Assembly: GCA_023910675.1 (NCBI GenBank)
Contig: JAAVWC010000001.1
Span: 620,001 to 684,000, forward strand
Direction: 5' to 3'
Length of the DNA stretch: 64,000 nt
DNA from: Gemmatimonas sp.
Lineage (GTDB): Bacteria > Gemmatimonadota > Gemmatimonadetes > Gemmatimonadales > Gemmatimonadaceae
Shown: piece by piece, positions 1 through 9,430 of the stretch
How the letters are laid out: every line of letters starts with the position of its first letter
Position numbering within the stretch: position 1 is the first letter of the stretch
The notes under the pieces: generated by a model
Told to the model about the DNA's origin: nothing
The model's database searches: none
What the model saw: the letters and a program-made list of their open reading frames with translations, nothing else
Program-made: the position numbers and the translations under genes

Positions 1-1548
1 GGTGCTGCTGGTGACTCGCCGCGCGATCTCGAGGGCATTCTGCTTGACGCGTCGCACGGCGTCACGATCCGCACGCGCGCCATACATGGCGACCGCACCG
101 CCATCACCCCCGCGCTCCAGCAGTTCGGTGCGCAGTCGCACGTCGGCGGGCGCCTTGGCAAAGCCTTCGGCGCGCAACACATCGCGCTCCTCGAGCAGCG
201 CGGCAATGGCGGCGCCGTGTGTCAGCACACCGCGCGCATCGGCGACGAGCACCAGGTGAGCAAGACGCGGCGACAGCGGCAGCGCCGCCATACGCCGACC
301 ATGCGGCGTGACGCGGCCGGAAACATCGAGCGCGCCCAACTGCTGCAAGAGTGCGCGCGCCTGTGCAAACGGCCCCGCGCGCGGCGCATCGAGCCAGCGC
401 AGCTGCGCCGGGTCGGCAATACCGGCATCAGCGAGCTCGAGCGCCAGCGACGACAGATCGGCGTCGATGATCTCGGGACGCGAACTCGCGAGAAAGCCGT
501 GCTCTTCGTGTACGTCCCACAGGCGATAGCAGACGCCGGGCGCCACACGTCCCGCGCGGCCGCGGCGCTGATCCGCCGACGCCTTGCTCACGCGCACCGT
601 GTGCAATCGCGTCAGCCCCGCCGTGGCATCGTAGCGCGGCACACGCGAATATCCCGCGTCGACGACAATGCGCACGCCTTCAACGGTGAGACTCGTTTCG
701 GCGACACTCGTACTCACAACGACCTTACGCAGCCCCGCCGGCGCCGGCGCCAACGCCGCGTCTTGATCCGCCAAAGGCATGCTGCCGTGCAGCACATGCA
801 CACGCACGTTGGCGTCTACGGCGCCCACCAGCCGCTCTTCCACGCGCCGCTGCTCTCCCATGCCCGGCAGAAAGACCAGCACATCGCCATCGTTGGCGCG
901 TAATGCGTCACGAACGATGCGACTGGTAGCGGCCTCGAGCTTTTCGTCGCTCCGCAGCGGCGTGTGGTGCGTAACGATGGGGAACATGCGGCCACTGCTG
1001 CGCACTATCGGTGCAGGCCCAGTATCGTCGCGCAGCAGTTCCGCAACGGCGTCGCCGTCGAGCGTGGCCGACATCACCAGCACACGCAGCTCCTCGCGTA
1101 CCTGCTGCGTTTCCAGCACCAGTGCGAGTCCGAGGTCGGCGTGCAGCGAGCGCTCGTGATATTCGTCGAAGAGCACGGCGCCGTAGCCGTCGAGCGTAGG
1201 GTCGGCCGACAGCAGTCGCGCCAACACGCCTTCGGTCACCACCTCGATGCGCGTGCGGTTCGTCATCCGTGTTTCGCCGCGCACACGATAGCCCACCGTA
1301 CCACCCACCTGCTCGCCCAGCAGTTGCGCCATGTAGTGCGCCGCCGCGCGCGCGGCGAGCCGGCGTGGTTCGAGCATGACCACGCGTTGTCCCGTCATCC
1401 ACGGCTCATCGAGCAGGGCGATGGGAACGCGTGTGGTTTTCCCCGCGCCCGGTGGCGCTTCCAGAACTGCCACACGCCGTGTACGCAGCGCGTCGCGGAG
1501 CGCTGGAAGCGCCTCGAGAATGGGGACGTTCACCTGCTGATCGCTCAC
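1..1548 (-). CDS. hrpB: ATP-dependent helicase HrpB, 5' part (cut by window edge)
   Basis: This is the N-terminal 516 codons of a DEAH-family RNA/DNA helicase; the rest lies left of the window. Visible motifs in order are the Walker A loop EAPPGAGKTT near residue 30, the Walker B/DEAH variant FDEYHERS (HrpB proteins typically have DEFHER here), motif III VMSATLDG, and the helicase C-domain motif VVSTSVAETSLT followed by QRRGRAGR. The start is GTG at 1548, which overlaps the TGA of the upstream peptidase gene in a GTGA arrangement, so the two are probably translated together. HrpB is a conserved helicase of uncertain substrate in most bacteria. Family assignment is firm; the biological role is not shown by the sequence. 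Confidence 0.93.
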   Translation of the reverse strand, partial: MSDQQVNVPILEALPALRDALRTRRVAVLEAPPGAGKTTRVPIALLDEPWMTGQRVVMLEPRRLAARAAAHYMAQLLGEQVGGTVGYRVRGETRMTNRTRIEVVTEGVLARLLSADPTLDGYGAVLFDEYHERSLHADLGLALVLETQQVREELRVLVMSATLDGDAVAELLRDDTGPAPIVRSSGRMFPIVTHHTPLRSDEKLEAATSRIVRDALRANDGDVLVFLPGMGEQRRVEERLVGAVDANVRVHVLHGSMPLADQDAALAPAPAGLRKVVVSTSVAETSLTVEGVRIVVDAGYSRVPRYDATAGLTRLHTVRVSKASADQRRGRAGRVAPGVCYRLWDVHEEHGFLASSRPEIIDADLSSLALELADAGIADPAQLRWLDAPRAGPFAQARALLQQLGALDVSGRVTPHGRRMAALPLSPRLAHLVLVADARGVLTHGAAIAALLEERDVLRAEGFAKAPADVRLRTELLERGGDGGAVAMYGARADRDAVRRVKQNALEIARRVTSST

Positions 1549-3965
1549 TGCCGACGCGACGAGCGGCCGTCGAGCTGCTGCACGAGCCACTCCTGCGCAC
1601 GCGTCACGACGTCATCGGCGCCACTCCGATAGCTGCGTGGCGTAAGCCGCGCCTCCACCACCGGCGTGAGCCCCACGCGCTGCCACTGCCCGCCGTCGGT
1701 ACGACGAAGCTCGGCGGTCGGCACCGTCAGCGTGAGACCTCCAGGCAGACCAATGTGGACCGCCTCTGCCGGTGAGCCCGCAGTCGCGGTCCCCACGAAC
1801 GTCACCCCCGTCGTCGCCTCGAGCGTGAGCGCCAACCGTTCCATCGCTCCGCTCGTGCGCTCATCGACCAGCGCCACCAGTCGCCCCGCGTAATGCCCCG
1901 AGGTATCGCCACGCGATACACGCGAGCGTACCTCCCGCTCGTCGGGACATTGCTGCGCCGACTCACGCAACGTTTCCACCAGACACGGTGCCGACTGATA
2001 GCGGTGCAGCTCACGCGCCACCACTGCCACCTCGCGCTCCCGCAAAGCGCGCAGGACAACATCCGCCACGCGACTGCTATCGGCCAACGCACCACGCAAG
2101 TCGACAATCAGCGCGCGCGCACCGCGATGCTTGCTGAGTTCGGCGTCGACGGTCTGCTCGGTCAGCCGATTCACATCGATGTACGCTACACCGTTGCTCA
2201 ACGCCATTGACGCCGATTGCCACGGCCGCTCCACCTGTGGCTGCAACGCCATGTAGTCCACACGGCGAGGTACGTTGAGCTGACGCTCCTTGTTCGTCAC
2301 GTCGCGCACGCGCACCAGCGACGCGCCCGGATTCCCGCGCGGCATGAGCGTGGCCAGCTGCTGCTGCCTCGACCAGTCGTTGGGCGCCGATATCGTACGC
2401 CGGTGCTCCTGCATCCACGCAGGTACGGGATATCCGTCAACGGCCGTGAGCTCCTGCCCCGCCACGAGCCCCAACGCGCGCGTCACGGAATCGGCAATCA
2501 CGTCGGTGATGATGGCGCGCCCATCCGCCCAGCGCACGCGAAACGGGAGTGTGGCAACACCAACTACCGTATCGATGGATGCACCGCGCACGGCGACTTG
2601 CGCGTCATCGAAGGCGCTGACCATCTGCTGCACGGTACTCGCATATTCACTGGCCGATCGCGCCGATTCATACCGCCCGATCGCGCGCTCGAACAATGCA
2701 TCGATGTCGTCGTCGTACAGATCGCGATGCGCATGACGTGCACGCATGAGGCTCCACACGCGCGCGCCACCCAACACGCGTGCACCCATGTACGGATACG
2801 GATCGGCATCGTAGTAGCCCGGGAGCGCGGCGCGCGCGCGCACCGGCGCGAGGCGCGACGCACGGACAAAGCGGCCGCTCCGCAACATGGCCACCGCCGC
2901 ACGCATGGCGGGCGCGCTGTCGGTGGGGAGTGCCGAGCGTCCCACCAGCGTATCGATCACGATGCCGCTACTGCCGTCGGCGTGCAGCAGCTCACCGGTG
3001 CGCAGCCGCACCGACAGCCCGTACCCCAGCGCGACACGGACGCTTGGCACGAGGGCGTCATCGTGCACCGCCTCTTCACCCACGAGCGTGGCGCGGCCGC
3101 TCGCCAGCAGGCCAAGCACGCCGCGCGGCAACACCGTGTTCCCATTGGCGAGGACCACCACCCGACGCGGCGCCGCATTGATCGGTGACACGAGCGCACC
3201 GTCACGACCGAGCCACGCATCGTCGAAGGTCCACGCACCAGCCTGCTCGCGCGCGCCACCCACACGGCGCACGCGTACACCGCTCAGCGTGAACGGCACC
3301 GACGCCAGTCGCTCCACGAGCTGCGTGCGCGCGACGAACGCATCGATACTGTCGGCATTTGCCCCTGCCGACGCCGTGCGCAGGTCGAGCACCACGCGCG
3401 ATGGGACGGCGGCGAGCGCCTGTCGGATCCCGACCGCCGCGCTCTCTTCGTAGCGCGTGGCCGACGGCATCTGCAGTATGAGAATGCTGTCGCGCGTCCG
3501 CTCGATGTTGAGCGTCGTCACCGTGAGCGGCGCCCGCGTCTCGTTCGCCTCATCGCGCTCCACGCGCGTCAGCGGATCGTTGAGCGCCGCCAGAAAGCGC
3601 GTATATGCGAGCTCCAGCTGCGCCGCGTTGTCGGCACGACGCACCAATGTCACGGCGCGAATGAACGCCGAGTCGAGTGGCGCTCCGCGCACCGCGACGG
3701 CGGGGTGATGCAACGACGCCAGATGCCACACGTACGAGAGGCGCACCAGCCGTGCGATGCCCCCCGAATCGGAGGCCGCCGGCTGCGGCTCGGGATCATC
3801 GGGTGCCGGCGGCAGGGCGATCGTGCGCACCGTGGCATCCACCTCGCGTACACTCGGACCGATCGGGGTCGGCGCGGGCGCCCCAGGGATACACGCACCC
3901 AAAAACGCCACCGTGCACGTGGCGGCCAGCATCGAAGGCCGGAGTCGCGTCATATTAGACGTCAT
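1545..3965 (-). CDS. S41-family peptidase-like lipoprotein with two S41 domains
   Basis: This encodes an exported lipoprotein of about 806 residues. The start is taken at ATG 3965 (or the in-frame ATG 3953), because a lipobox signal peptide ending in FLGAC follows at once. The C-terminal half looks like a tail-specific protease (C-terminal processing peptidase): a PDZ-like stretch around GLVAGQELTAVDGYPV, then IDVNRL, ALIVDLRG and the nucleophile region VDERTSGAMERLAL. The N-terminal half repeats the same landmarks (RVVLDLR, VVLANGN, LVGEEAV), but valine stands where the serine would be. I infer an active C-terminal and a degenerate N-terminal S41 domain. It likely acts in the periplasm or at the outer membrane. 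Substrate is unknown. It overlaps hrpB downstream and is divergent from the alaX-like gene, 66 bp away. Confidence 0.8.
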   Translation of the reverse strand: MTSNMTRLRPSMLAATCTVAFLGACIPGAPAPTPIGPSVREVDATVRTIALPPAPDDPEPQPAASDSGGIARLVRLSYVWHLASLHHPAVAVRGAPLDSAFIRAVTLVRRADNAAQLELAYTRFLAALNDPLTRVERDEANETRAPLTVTTLNIERTRDSILILQMPSATRYEESAAVGIRQALAAVPSRVVLDLRTASAGANADSIDAFVARTQLVERLASVPFTLSGVRVRRVGGAREQAGAWTFDDAWLGRDGALVSPINAAPRRVVVLANGNTVLPRGVLGLLASGRATLVGEEAVHDDALVPSVRVALGYGLSVRLRTGELLHADGSSGIVIDTLVGRSALPTDSAPAMRAAVAMLRSGRFVRASRLAPVRARAALPGYYDADPYPYMGARVLGGARVWSLMRARHAHRDLYDDDIDALFERAIGRYESARSASEYASTVQQMVSAFDDAQVAVRGASIDTVVGVATLPFRVRWADGRAIITDVIADSVTRALGLVAGQELTAVDGYPVPAWMQEHRRTISAPNDWSRQQQLATLMPRGNPGASLVRVRDVTNKERQLNVPRRVDYMALQPQVERPWQSASMALSNGVAYIDVNRLTEQTVDAELSKHRGARALIVDLRGALADSSRVADVVLRALREREVAVVARELHRYQSAPCLVETLRESAQQCPDEREVRSRVSRGDTSGHYAGRLVALVDERTSGAMERLALTLEATTGVTFVGTATAGSPAEAVHIGLPGGLTLTVPTAELRRTDGGQWQRVGLTPVVEARLTPRSYRSGADDVVTRAQEWLVQQLDGRSSRRQ

Positions 3966-4031
3966 GGCGCTCAAGATAGCGCACGGGCCCCTCATCGAGC
4001 TCCTCCCCGTCCTCTCCACGCACCGTTTCGT

Positions 4032-5255
4032 ATGTCGTCCGGCACGAACAGCGCTTCCGCCAGTCCGCACGCGACCCCCGACACCATCCGTCTGTACTAC
4101 GATGACGCCCAATTGGCGCGCTTCAGTGCATCGGTCACCGAGATCGCGGGCGAGGGACGGATTGTCTATCTCGATCGCACCGCCTTCTACCCCACGTCTG
4201 GCGGACAACCCCACGACCTCGGGACGATCGCCGAGGTGTCGGTGGTAGACGTCGTCGATGAGGAGTCACGCATTGCGCATCACCTGGCCGAACCCCTGGG
4301 GCTCCCGGCTGGCGCCATGGTCGTGGGCCAGATCGACGTGGCCCGCCGTATCGATCATATGCAGCAGCACACCGGGCAGCATCTGCTGTCGGCATTGCTC
4401 ACCGACGAGTACGGCTGGCCCACGGTGAGCGTGCACTTCGGCGACGAAAGCTCCACGGTGGATGTGGCCGGAGAGGGACTCACCCTGGAGCTGCTCGCAA
4501 CCATCGAGCAGCGCGTCAATACGCTCGCGCTGGAGAACCACGCGGTATCGGTCTCGTACGAAGACGCGAGCACCGCCGAGGGGCTGCGCAAAGCGAGTGA
4601 CCGTGCCGGGACACTGCGCATCGTCACCATCGAGGGGCTCGACCGCAGCGCCTGCGGGGGCACGCATGTGGCACGTACCGCCGAGATCGGCGCCATGTTG
4701 CTGCGCCGCTACGAGAAGACGCGCGGCAATTCGCGCATTGAGTTCATCTGCGGGCATCGCGCCGTCCAGCGCGCGCGGCTCGATGCCGACCTGCTCACGC
4801 GTGCGGCGCGTCCGCTTTCGGCGGCGCCACACGATCTGCCGGCCTTGGTAGAGCAGCAGCAGTCGCGGCTCGTGGAGCTCGAGCGCGAGCGCAAGCGTCT
4901 CCTCTCCGCGCTCGCCGGCTACGAAGCGCAGGCGCTCTGGCAGTCGGCGCCGCTCGATGCGAACGGCGTGCGGCGGGTGCGGCGCGTCATCACGGGCGCC
5001 CCCAAAGAGGCCGAGCCGCTGGCGCAGCAGCTCATCGCGCTGGGCGGCTGCGCCGTGCTGGTGAGCAACGACGCCACCGGTGGCGTGCTCTTCGCGACCG
5101 CGGCCGATACCGCCCTCGATGCCGGCCAGCTGCTCAAGGCCGCCCTGCAGAGCGTCGGCGGACGCGGCGGTGGTGCGCCCCGTCTCGCGCAGGGCGCCGT
5201 GGCCGACCCCGCCTCTCTCCCCTCGCTCGCCCTCACCCTTGGCTTTCCCGGCTGA
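4032..5255 (+). CDS. Alanyl-tRNA editing protein, AlaX-L type with DHHA1-like tail
   Basis: The 407-residue product resembles the editing half of alanyl-tRNA synthetase as a free-standing protein. It would hydrolyse Ser- or Gly-tRNA(Ala) in trans. An N-terminal beta-barrel domain with FYPTSGGQPHD is followed by the zinc-binding HxxxH in HMQQHTGQHLL (about residues 98-108) and by CGGTHV, which supplies the remaining zinc ligands. A coiled-coil stretch (ESQ-rich, near residue 280) and a C-terminal DHHA1-like domain with GGRGGGAPRLAQG, which resembles the tail of AlaRS, make this the long form. ATG 4032 was chosen because homology begins shortly after it. The DinB-fold gene starts 3 bp after the stop, suggesting one transcript. 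Confidence 0.92.
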   Translation: MSSGTNSASASPHATPDTIRLYYDDAQLARFSASVTEIAGEGRIVYLDRTAFYPTSGGQPHDLGTIAEVSVVDVVDEESRIAHHLAEPLGLPAGAMVVGQIDVARRIDHMQQHTGQHLLSALLTDEYGWPTVSVHFGDESSTVDVAGEGLTLELLATIEQRVNTLALENHAVSVSYEDASTAEGLRKASDRAGTLRIVTIEGLDRSACGGTHVARTAEIGAMLLRRYEKTRGNSRIEFICGHRAVQRARLDADLLTRAARPLSAAPHDLPALVEQQQSRLVELERERKRLLSALAGYEAQALWQSAPLDANGVRRVRRVITGAPKEAEPLAQQLIALGGCAVLVSNDATGGVLFATAADTALDAGQLLKAALQSVGGRGGGAPRLAQGAVADPASLPSLALTLGFPG

Positions 5256-5258
5256 CCC

Positions 5259-5798
5259 ATGACCATCGCCCGCCCCGTGCTCGACGAACACGCGCCCTAC
5301 GCGCTGACGTACATCAATGCCACCGCCGACGCGCTTGCCGCACTCGGCACCGACGACGTGGTGCACCTGCTCGAGGTCCAGCGTGAGCAGTGTCGGGCGC
5401 TGTTGGCCGGCGTCCCCGAATCGCAGGCGGGCTTTTCGTACGCTCCCGGGAAGTGGACGCTGGCCGAGTCGTTGGTCCACGTGAGCGACACCGAGCGAGT
5501 GTTTGCCTATCGCCTGCTGCGCATAGCCCGCGGCGACCGGACGCCGCTCCCCGGGTTCGAGCAGGACGATTGGGTGCCGCAGAGCCGGTCCACACGGCGC
5601 ACCCTTTCAGACATTGTGACCGAACTCCTCGCCTGTCGTGAGGCGACGTTGGCCCTGGTGCGGTCGCTCGACGACGAAGCCATCGCCCAGCGAGGGATCG
5701 CCAGCGGCGTCGAGGTCTCGGCGCGGGCGCTGGTGTGGATGCTGGCGGGGCACATGGGGCATCACATAACGCTGACGCGCGACAAGTACTGCGGTTGA
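5259..5798 (+). CDS. DinB-superfamily protein (DinB_2 type)
   Basis: The 179-residue protein has the four-helix DinB/YfiT layout. Its three probable metal-binding histidine positions lie in HVSDTERV (about residue 72) and in HMGHHI near the C-terminus (about residues 165-169). Members bind a divalent metal and often act as thiol-dependent transferases, but the substrate cannot be read from the sequence. It starts only 3 bp after the alaX-like gene, so the two are probably cotranscribed. Its TGA lies inside the left foot of the large palindrome that follows, which may form the 3' end of this transcript. Confidence 0.85.
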   Translation: MTIARPVLDEHAPYALTYINATADALAALGTDDVVHLLEVQREQCRALLAGVPESQAGFSYAPGKWTLAESLVHVSDTERVFAYRLLRIARGDRTPLPGFEQDDWVPQSRSTRRTLSDIVTELLACREATLALVRSLDDEAIAQRGIASGVEVSARALVWMLAGHMGHHITLTRDKYCG

Positions 5799-6036
5799 AC
5801 GACGGTTAGCTGGTCCGGCGGTCCACCAGCCACGAGTCGAGCCCTCAGGGGGAAGAACGCAAGGGAAAAGGGGGAAGCGCGGTACCATCCGCCGCGAACG
5901 GCAACCGCCACTGCGGTGGCGGCCGGTAGTGAGGTCAACCGCACTTCTCCCTTTCCCCTTGCGTTCTTTCCCCTGAGGGCTCGATCCGTCGGCTTGTGAA
6001 CCGCCGGACCAAACAACCGTTGTTGAACCGCCGTTC
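5792..6036. repeat. ~245-bp near-perfect palindrome (giant hairpin)
   Basis: Reading outward from an apex at 5905-5922 (stem CCGCCAC, loop TGCG, stem GTGGCGG), both sides match as inverted copies for about 110 bp. Paired landmarks are GGTCCGGCGGT near 5813 with ACCGCCGGACC near 6010, GAGCCCTCAGGGG near 5840 with CCCCTGAGGGCTC near 5985, and AAGAACGCAAGGG near 5855 with CCTTGCGTTCTT near 5965. The outer feet overlap the stop codon of the DinB-fold gene and end about 78 bp before transketolase. No open reading frame of note lies inside. It could be a structured 3' end or terminator, a REP/MITE-type mobile repeat, or a structured RNA. Confidence 0.85.
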
Positions 6037-6113
6037 AGCCCCGGATCCGGCTAGATTTCAGGGCTGTGGCGGGCCGATCGCGCCCGCCCTAGCCGACCCT
6101 CCCGGAGCGTTTC

Positions 6114-8141
6114 GTGTCCGCTGCGTCACCCCTCGCTGGTTCCGCGTCTCCCGAGACCGTGCGTCTCGCGATCGATACCGTTCGTACTCTTGCCATGGAT
6201 GCGGTGCAGGCCGCAGAGTCGGGACATCCCGGCACCCCCATGGCGCTCGCCCCGCTCGCGTACGCGCTCTATACCGCGCACCTGCGCCACGATCCCGCGG
6301 CGCCGGACTGGGCCGACCGTGACCGCTTCGTGCTCTCGGTTGGACATGCGTCCATGCTGCTGTACGGCACGCTGTATCTGGCGGGCTACGAGCTCCCGCT
6401 TGACGAAATCAAGACTTTCCGTCAGTGGGAGAGCCTCACGCCGGGCCACCCCGAAGTGCACCACACCAAGGGTGTGGAGACGACGACCGGTCCGCTGGGT
6501 CAGGGTGTGGCGAACGCCGTGGGCTTTGCGGTGGCCGAAGCGCATCTCGCGGCGACGTTCAACCGCGACGGACACACCATCGTCGACCACTACACGTACT
6601 TCGTCGCCGGCGACGGCTGCCTCATGGAAGGCATCTCGCACGAAGCGGCGAGCTACGCCGGCCACATGAAGCTCGGCAAGCTCATCGGCTTCTTCGACGA
6701 CAACGGCATCACCATCGACGGCAGCACCGCGCTCACCTGCAGCGACGACGCCGCCAAGCGCTTCGAAGCGTATGGCTGGCAGGTGCTGCACGTCGACGAC
6801 GTGAACGATCTCGCGTCCATCGACGCGGCAATCGCGGCGGCCAAGGCCGATACGCAGCGCCCCACGCTGGTCATCACCAAGACGCACATCGGGTTTGGCT
6901 CGCCCAACCGGCAGGACACCGCAAAGGCGCACGGTGAACCCCTCGGCAAAGACGAGATCGCACTCACCAAGCAGGGCTACGGCTGGCCGTCGAGCGAGCC
7001 GTTCTTCGTACCCGACGCGGCGCTGGCGCACTGGCGCGAAGCCACCGCGCAGCGCGCGCAGTCGCACGCTGAGTGGAAGACGCGTTGGCATGCGTATGCG
7101 GCGGCCCATCCGGAGCTCGCAGCCGAACTCGGGCGCCGCATGAAGGGCCAACTGCCGGCGTCGCTCGACGCGGCGTTCCCCGTGTTCGACGCCAAGAGCG
7201 GCAACGTCGCGAGTCGCGCGGCGAGCGGTGTGGTGATCAACGCCATTGCGAACACCGTCCCCGAACTCCTTGGCGGCAGCGCTGACCTCACCGGCAGCAA
7301 CCTCACCAACGTGAAGGGCGCGAGCGGTTTCGGCGCCGACAACCGCACCGGCCGCAACTTCCACTTCGGCATTCGTGAACACGCCATGGGCGCGATCATG
7401 AATGGCATGGGATTGCACGGCGGTGTGATTCCGTACGGCGGCACGTTCCTCGTGTTCAGCGATTACATGCGCCCGGCGGTGCGGCTCGCGGCGCTCATGG
7501 GTGTGCAGGCCATTTACGTGTTCACGCACGACTCCATTGGCCTTGGCGAAGACGGTCCCACGCACCAGCCTGTCGAGCATCTGGCGGCGTTGCGCTGCAT
7601 TCCCAACCTGCTGGTGCTGCGCCCCGCCGATGCGGACGAAGTGAGCGAAGCGTGGCGCGTGGCGCTGCACCATCGTGGTGGACCGTCGGCCATCGTGCTC
7701 ACGCGCCAGAAGCTGTCGTACTACAACGAGCCGGCGCGTGCGCGCGACGGCGTGAAGCACGGTGCGTACATCGTGGCTGATGCGGCCGGCCATGTGCCGA
7801 ACGTGGTGCTGTTGGCGAGTGGCTCCGAAGTGGAGATCGCGATGGCCGCCCGTGAGCAGCTGTCGGGTGAAGGCATTCACGCGCGCGTCGTGAGCTGCCC
7901 GAGCCTCGAACTCTTTGCGCAGCAGCCGCTCGAGTATCGCCAGCATGTGCTTCCCGCGGGCGTCCCGCGCGTGGCCGTCGAAGCGGCGCACCCCATGTCG
8001 TGGTATCGCTGGGTCGGCGACCATGGCGCCATCGTGGGCATCGACACGTTCGGTGCGAGCGCGCCGGCGCCGGTGTTGTACGAGAAGTTCGGCATCACGG
8101 CACAGAACGTGGCCAAGGCTGCCAAGTCGGTGCTGCGGTAA
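6114..8141 (+). CDS. tkt: Transketolase
   Basis: The 675-residue enzyme transfers two-carbon ketol units in the non-oxidative pentose phosphate pathway, using thiamine diphosphate. The N-terminal region has [12 protein letters not shown] and the cofactor/Mg2+ region [15 protein letters not shown] followed by DDNGITIDG. The middle pyrimidine domain has FGIREHAMG and [16 protein letters not shown], and the C-terminal domain is complete. Length matches the family. The start is GTG at 6114 with a modest GGAG about 9 bp upstream, and there is no better ATG. A strong hairpin terminator follows 27 bp after the stop. It is cytoplasmic and monocistronic. Confidence 0.96.
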   Translation: MSAASPLAGSASPETVRLAIDTVRTLAMDAVQAAESGHPGTPMALAPLAYALYTAHLRHDPAAPDWADRDRFVLSVGHASMLLYGTLYLAGYELPLDEIKTFRQWESLTPGHPEVHHTKGVETTTGPLGQGVANAVGFAVAEAHLAATFNRDGHTIVDHYTYFVAGDGCLMEGISHEAASYAGHMKLGKLIGFFDDNGITIDGSTALTCSDDAAKRFEAYGWQVLHVDDVNDLASIDAAIAAAKADTQRPTLVITKTHIGFGSPNRQDTAKAHGEPLGKDEIALTKQGYGWPSSEPFFVPDAALAHWREATAQRAQSHAEWKTRWHAYAAAHPELAAELGRRMKGQLPASLDAAFPVFDAKSGNVASRAASGVVINAIANTVPELLGGSADLTGSNLTNVKGASGFGADNRTGRNFHFGIREHAMGAIMNGMGLHGGVIPYGGTFLVFSDYMRPAVRLAALMGVQAIYVFTHDSIGLGEDGPTHQPVEHLAALRCIPNLLVLRPADADEVSEAWRVALHHRGGPSAIVLTRQKLSYYNEPARARDGVKHGAYIVADAAGHVPNVVLLASGSEVEIAMAAREQLSGEGIHARVVSCPSLELFAQQPLEYRQHVLPAGVPRVAVEAAHPMSWYRWVGDHGAIVGIDTFGASAPAPVLYEKFGITAQNVAKAAKSVLR

Positions 8142-8167
8142 GCCTCCGCACATTGCTACGCGAAAAG

Positions 8168-8205
8168 CAAAAGCGGGCCCCGGCAACTGCCGGGGCCCGC
8201 TTTTG
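8168..8205. terminator. Bidirectional rho-independent terminator
   Basis: A perfect inverted repeat has a GC-rich core stem GCGGGCCCCGGC (8173-8184), tetraloop AACT, and its exact complement (8189-8200). It is flanked by AAAA on the left and TTTT on the right, so it reads as an intrinsic terminator on both strands. It lies between the convergent transketolase (stop 8141) and susD-like gene (stop 8222). Confidence 0.93.
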
Positions 8206-8221
8206 TTGCGCGATGAAGCGC

Positions 8222-9430
8222 TTACTTGAGATTGGTGTTGGCGCCGATCTCTTCGAGACTGATGGGCACGCAGGTGCTGCGTCCCTGCAGCGCTGTGTTG
8301 CGTCCACTGGCGAGCCAGCGACGCAGATCCCACAAGCGACGGCCTTCGAGCCACAACACCGCGCCACGCTCACGCATGAGGATCGTCCACGCGGCATCGA
8401 CCGTAGTCGCGGTCAACGCCGGCAACGACGACACCGCGCGCTCCTGATTGATGAGCAGCATGGCGTTCGTCACGTCGTTCGCGCGCAACGCCGCTTCGGC
8501 GCGGATGAGCAGCATTTCGGTGCCGCGTGCCAGCGCCACCGGATCACCAAGCGCGATGTACTTCCGCTGACGGAAGAAGCGCGTGGCACCATCCTGCCCC
8601 GTCTGGAAACCGCCGGTTGCCGTGCGCACCGTGTCGTACGGCACGCGCGTATCGCGATCGGCCACCCACACCGTGTTGAACACCGTGACTTCGCGACGAT
8701 TGATCGTCTGATTGGCGAGGTCGAGGTTCTCACGCGCCGTGTTCGTGGAGAACACCGCGTTGTGGCGGAACGTGGCGGGAACCAGTGCGGCATCAGCCAC
8801 CGCGGCATCCCACTTGTTCTGCCACGCCAGCACCTGAGCACGTCCCGAGAGCGCCGCGTTGAGGAGCGCCGTGTTGTTCTGCGCGCGCGCGAGGGTGATG
8901 GCCCGCGTGAACAGGCTCTCTGCACGAACGAAGTGCTCCGTGCTGGGCAGCTTCGGCCCACCATCGATGGTGGCCTCACAAACGTTTTCGCCAAGGAAAC
9001 GGTTGGCAAAGCCGGCGTAGAGATAGGCACGAATGGTGAGCGGGTTGGTTTCGAACGCCGTACCCAGCACCGTCCGCATGCGCACCAATCCGTTCTCTGC
9101 CACCCAGCGGGCGGTGTGCATACGGGCCCAATCGCCGTTCACATCTTCCGGGCGAATGACGCCAGTAGCGAACTGCCGCTCGGCAGCAAAGTTGCCGGAG
9201 TGTACCAACTCGAGCCCGGCGAGTGATCCGCGGGTGAGATAGTTGCCCATGGCATTCGACAGGTCACCACCCATGCCGTTCACCAGCGCGGGCATGGCCG
9301 AGGCGTTGTTCAGGTCGTCATCGAGCAGCGGTCCCGGATTGGTGACCGTGAAGTCACAGGCGCCCAGGACAACGCTGGCGGCGACCGCGGCACCGATCGC
9401 GCGTCGGGTTTTCGTGAGGAGTGTAGGCAT
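8222..9430 (-). CDS. SusD/RagB-family outer-membrane lipoprotein
   Basis: The 402-residue lipoprotein is the surface partner of the TonB-dependent SusC channel encoded just upstream. A signal peptide ends in VVLGAC with the lipid-anchored cysteine at residue 25, followed by the short DFTVTNPGPL linker. TPR-like helices follow, with segments typical of SusD such as AYLYAGFANRFLGENVC and, near the C-terminus, RGAVLWLEGRRLWDLRRW. Its ATG overlaps the TGA of the susC-like gene (TGATG), so translation is coupled. At about 400 residues it is shorter than Bacteroidetes SusD, as is common in this kind of lineage. No glycan-degrading enzyme sits beside it, so the ligand is unknown. Confidence 0.9.
   Translation of the reverse strand: MPTLLTKTRRAIGAAVAASVVLGACDFTVTNPGPLLDDDLNNASAMPALVNGMGGDLSNAMGNYLTRGSLAGLELVHSGNFAAERQFATGVIRPEDVNGDWARMHTARWVAENGLVRMRTVLGTAFETNPLTIRAYLYAGFANRFLGENVCEATIDGGPKLPSTEHFVRAESLFTRAITLARAQNNTALLNAALSGRAQVLAWQNKWDAAVADAALVPATFRHNAVFSTNTARENLDLANQTINRREVTVFNTVWVADRDTRVPYDTVRTATGGFQTGQDGATRFFRQRKYIALGDPVALARGTEMLLIRAEAALRANDVTNAMLLINQERAVSSLPALTATTVDAAWTILMRERGAVLWLEGRRLWDLRRWLASGRNTALQGRSTCVPISLEEIGANTNLK

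Noticed and set aside
217..903. Long arginine-rich reading frame on the plus strand opposite hrpB
   Set aside because: It is the antisense shadow of the helicase gene, with Arg/His-rich composition typical of high-GC reverse frames and no family match.
4266..5480. 404-codon minus-strand frame opposite the alanyl-tRNA editing gene
   Set aside because: It is antisense to a clear AlaX-type gene and has low-complexity Arg/Gly composition.
6126..8354. 742-codon minus-strand frame opposite transketolase
   Set aside because: Transketolase is unmistakable on the other strand; this reading would also cross the bidirectional terminator.
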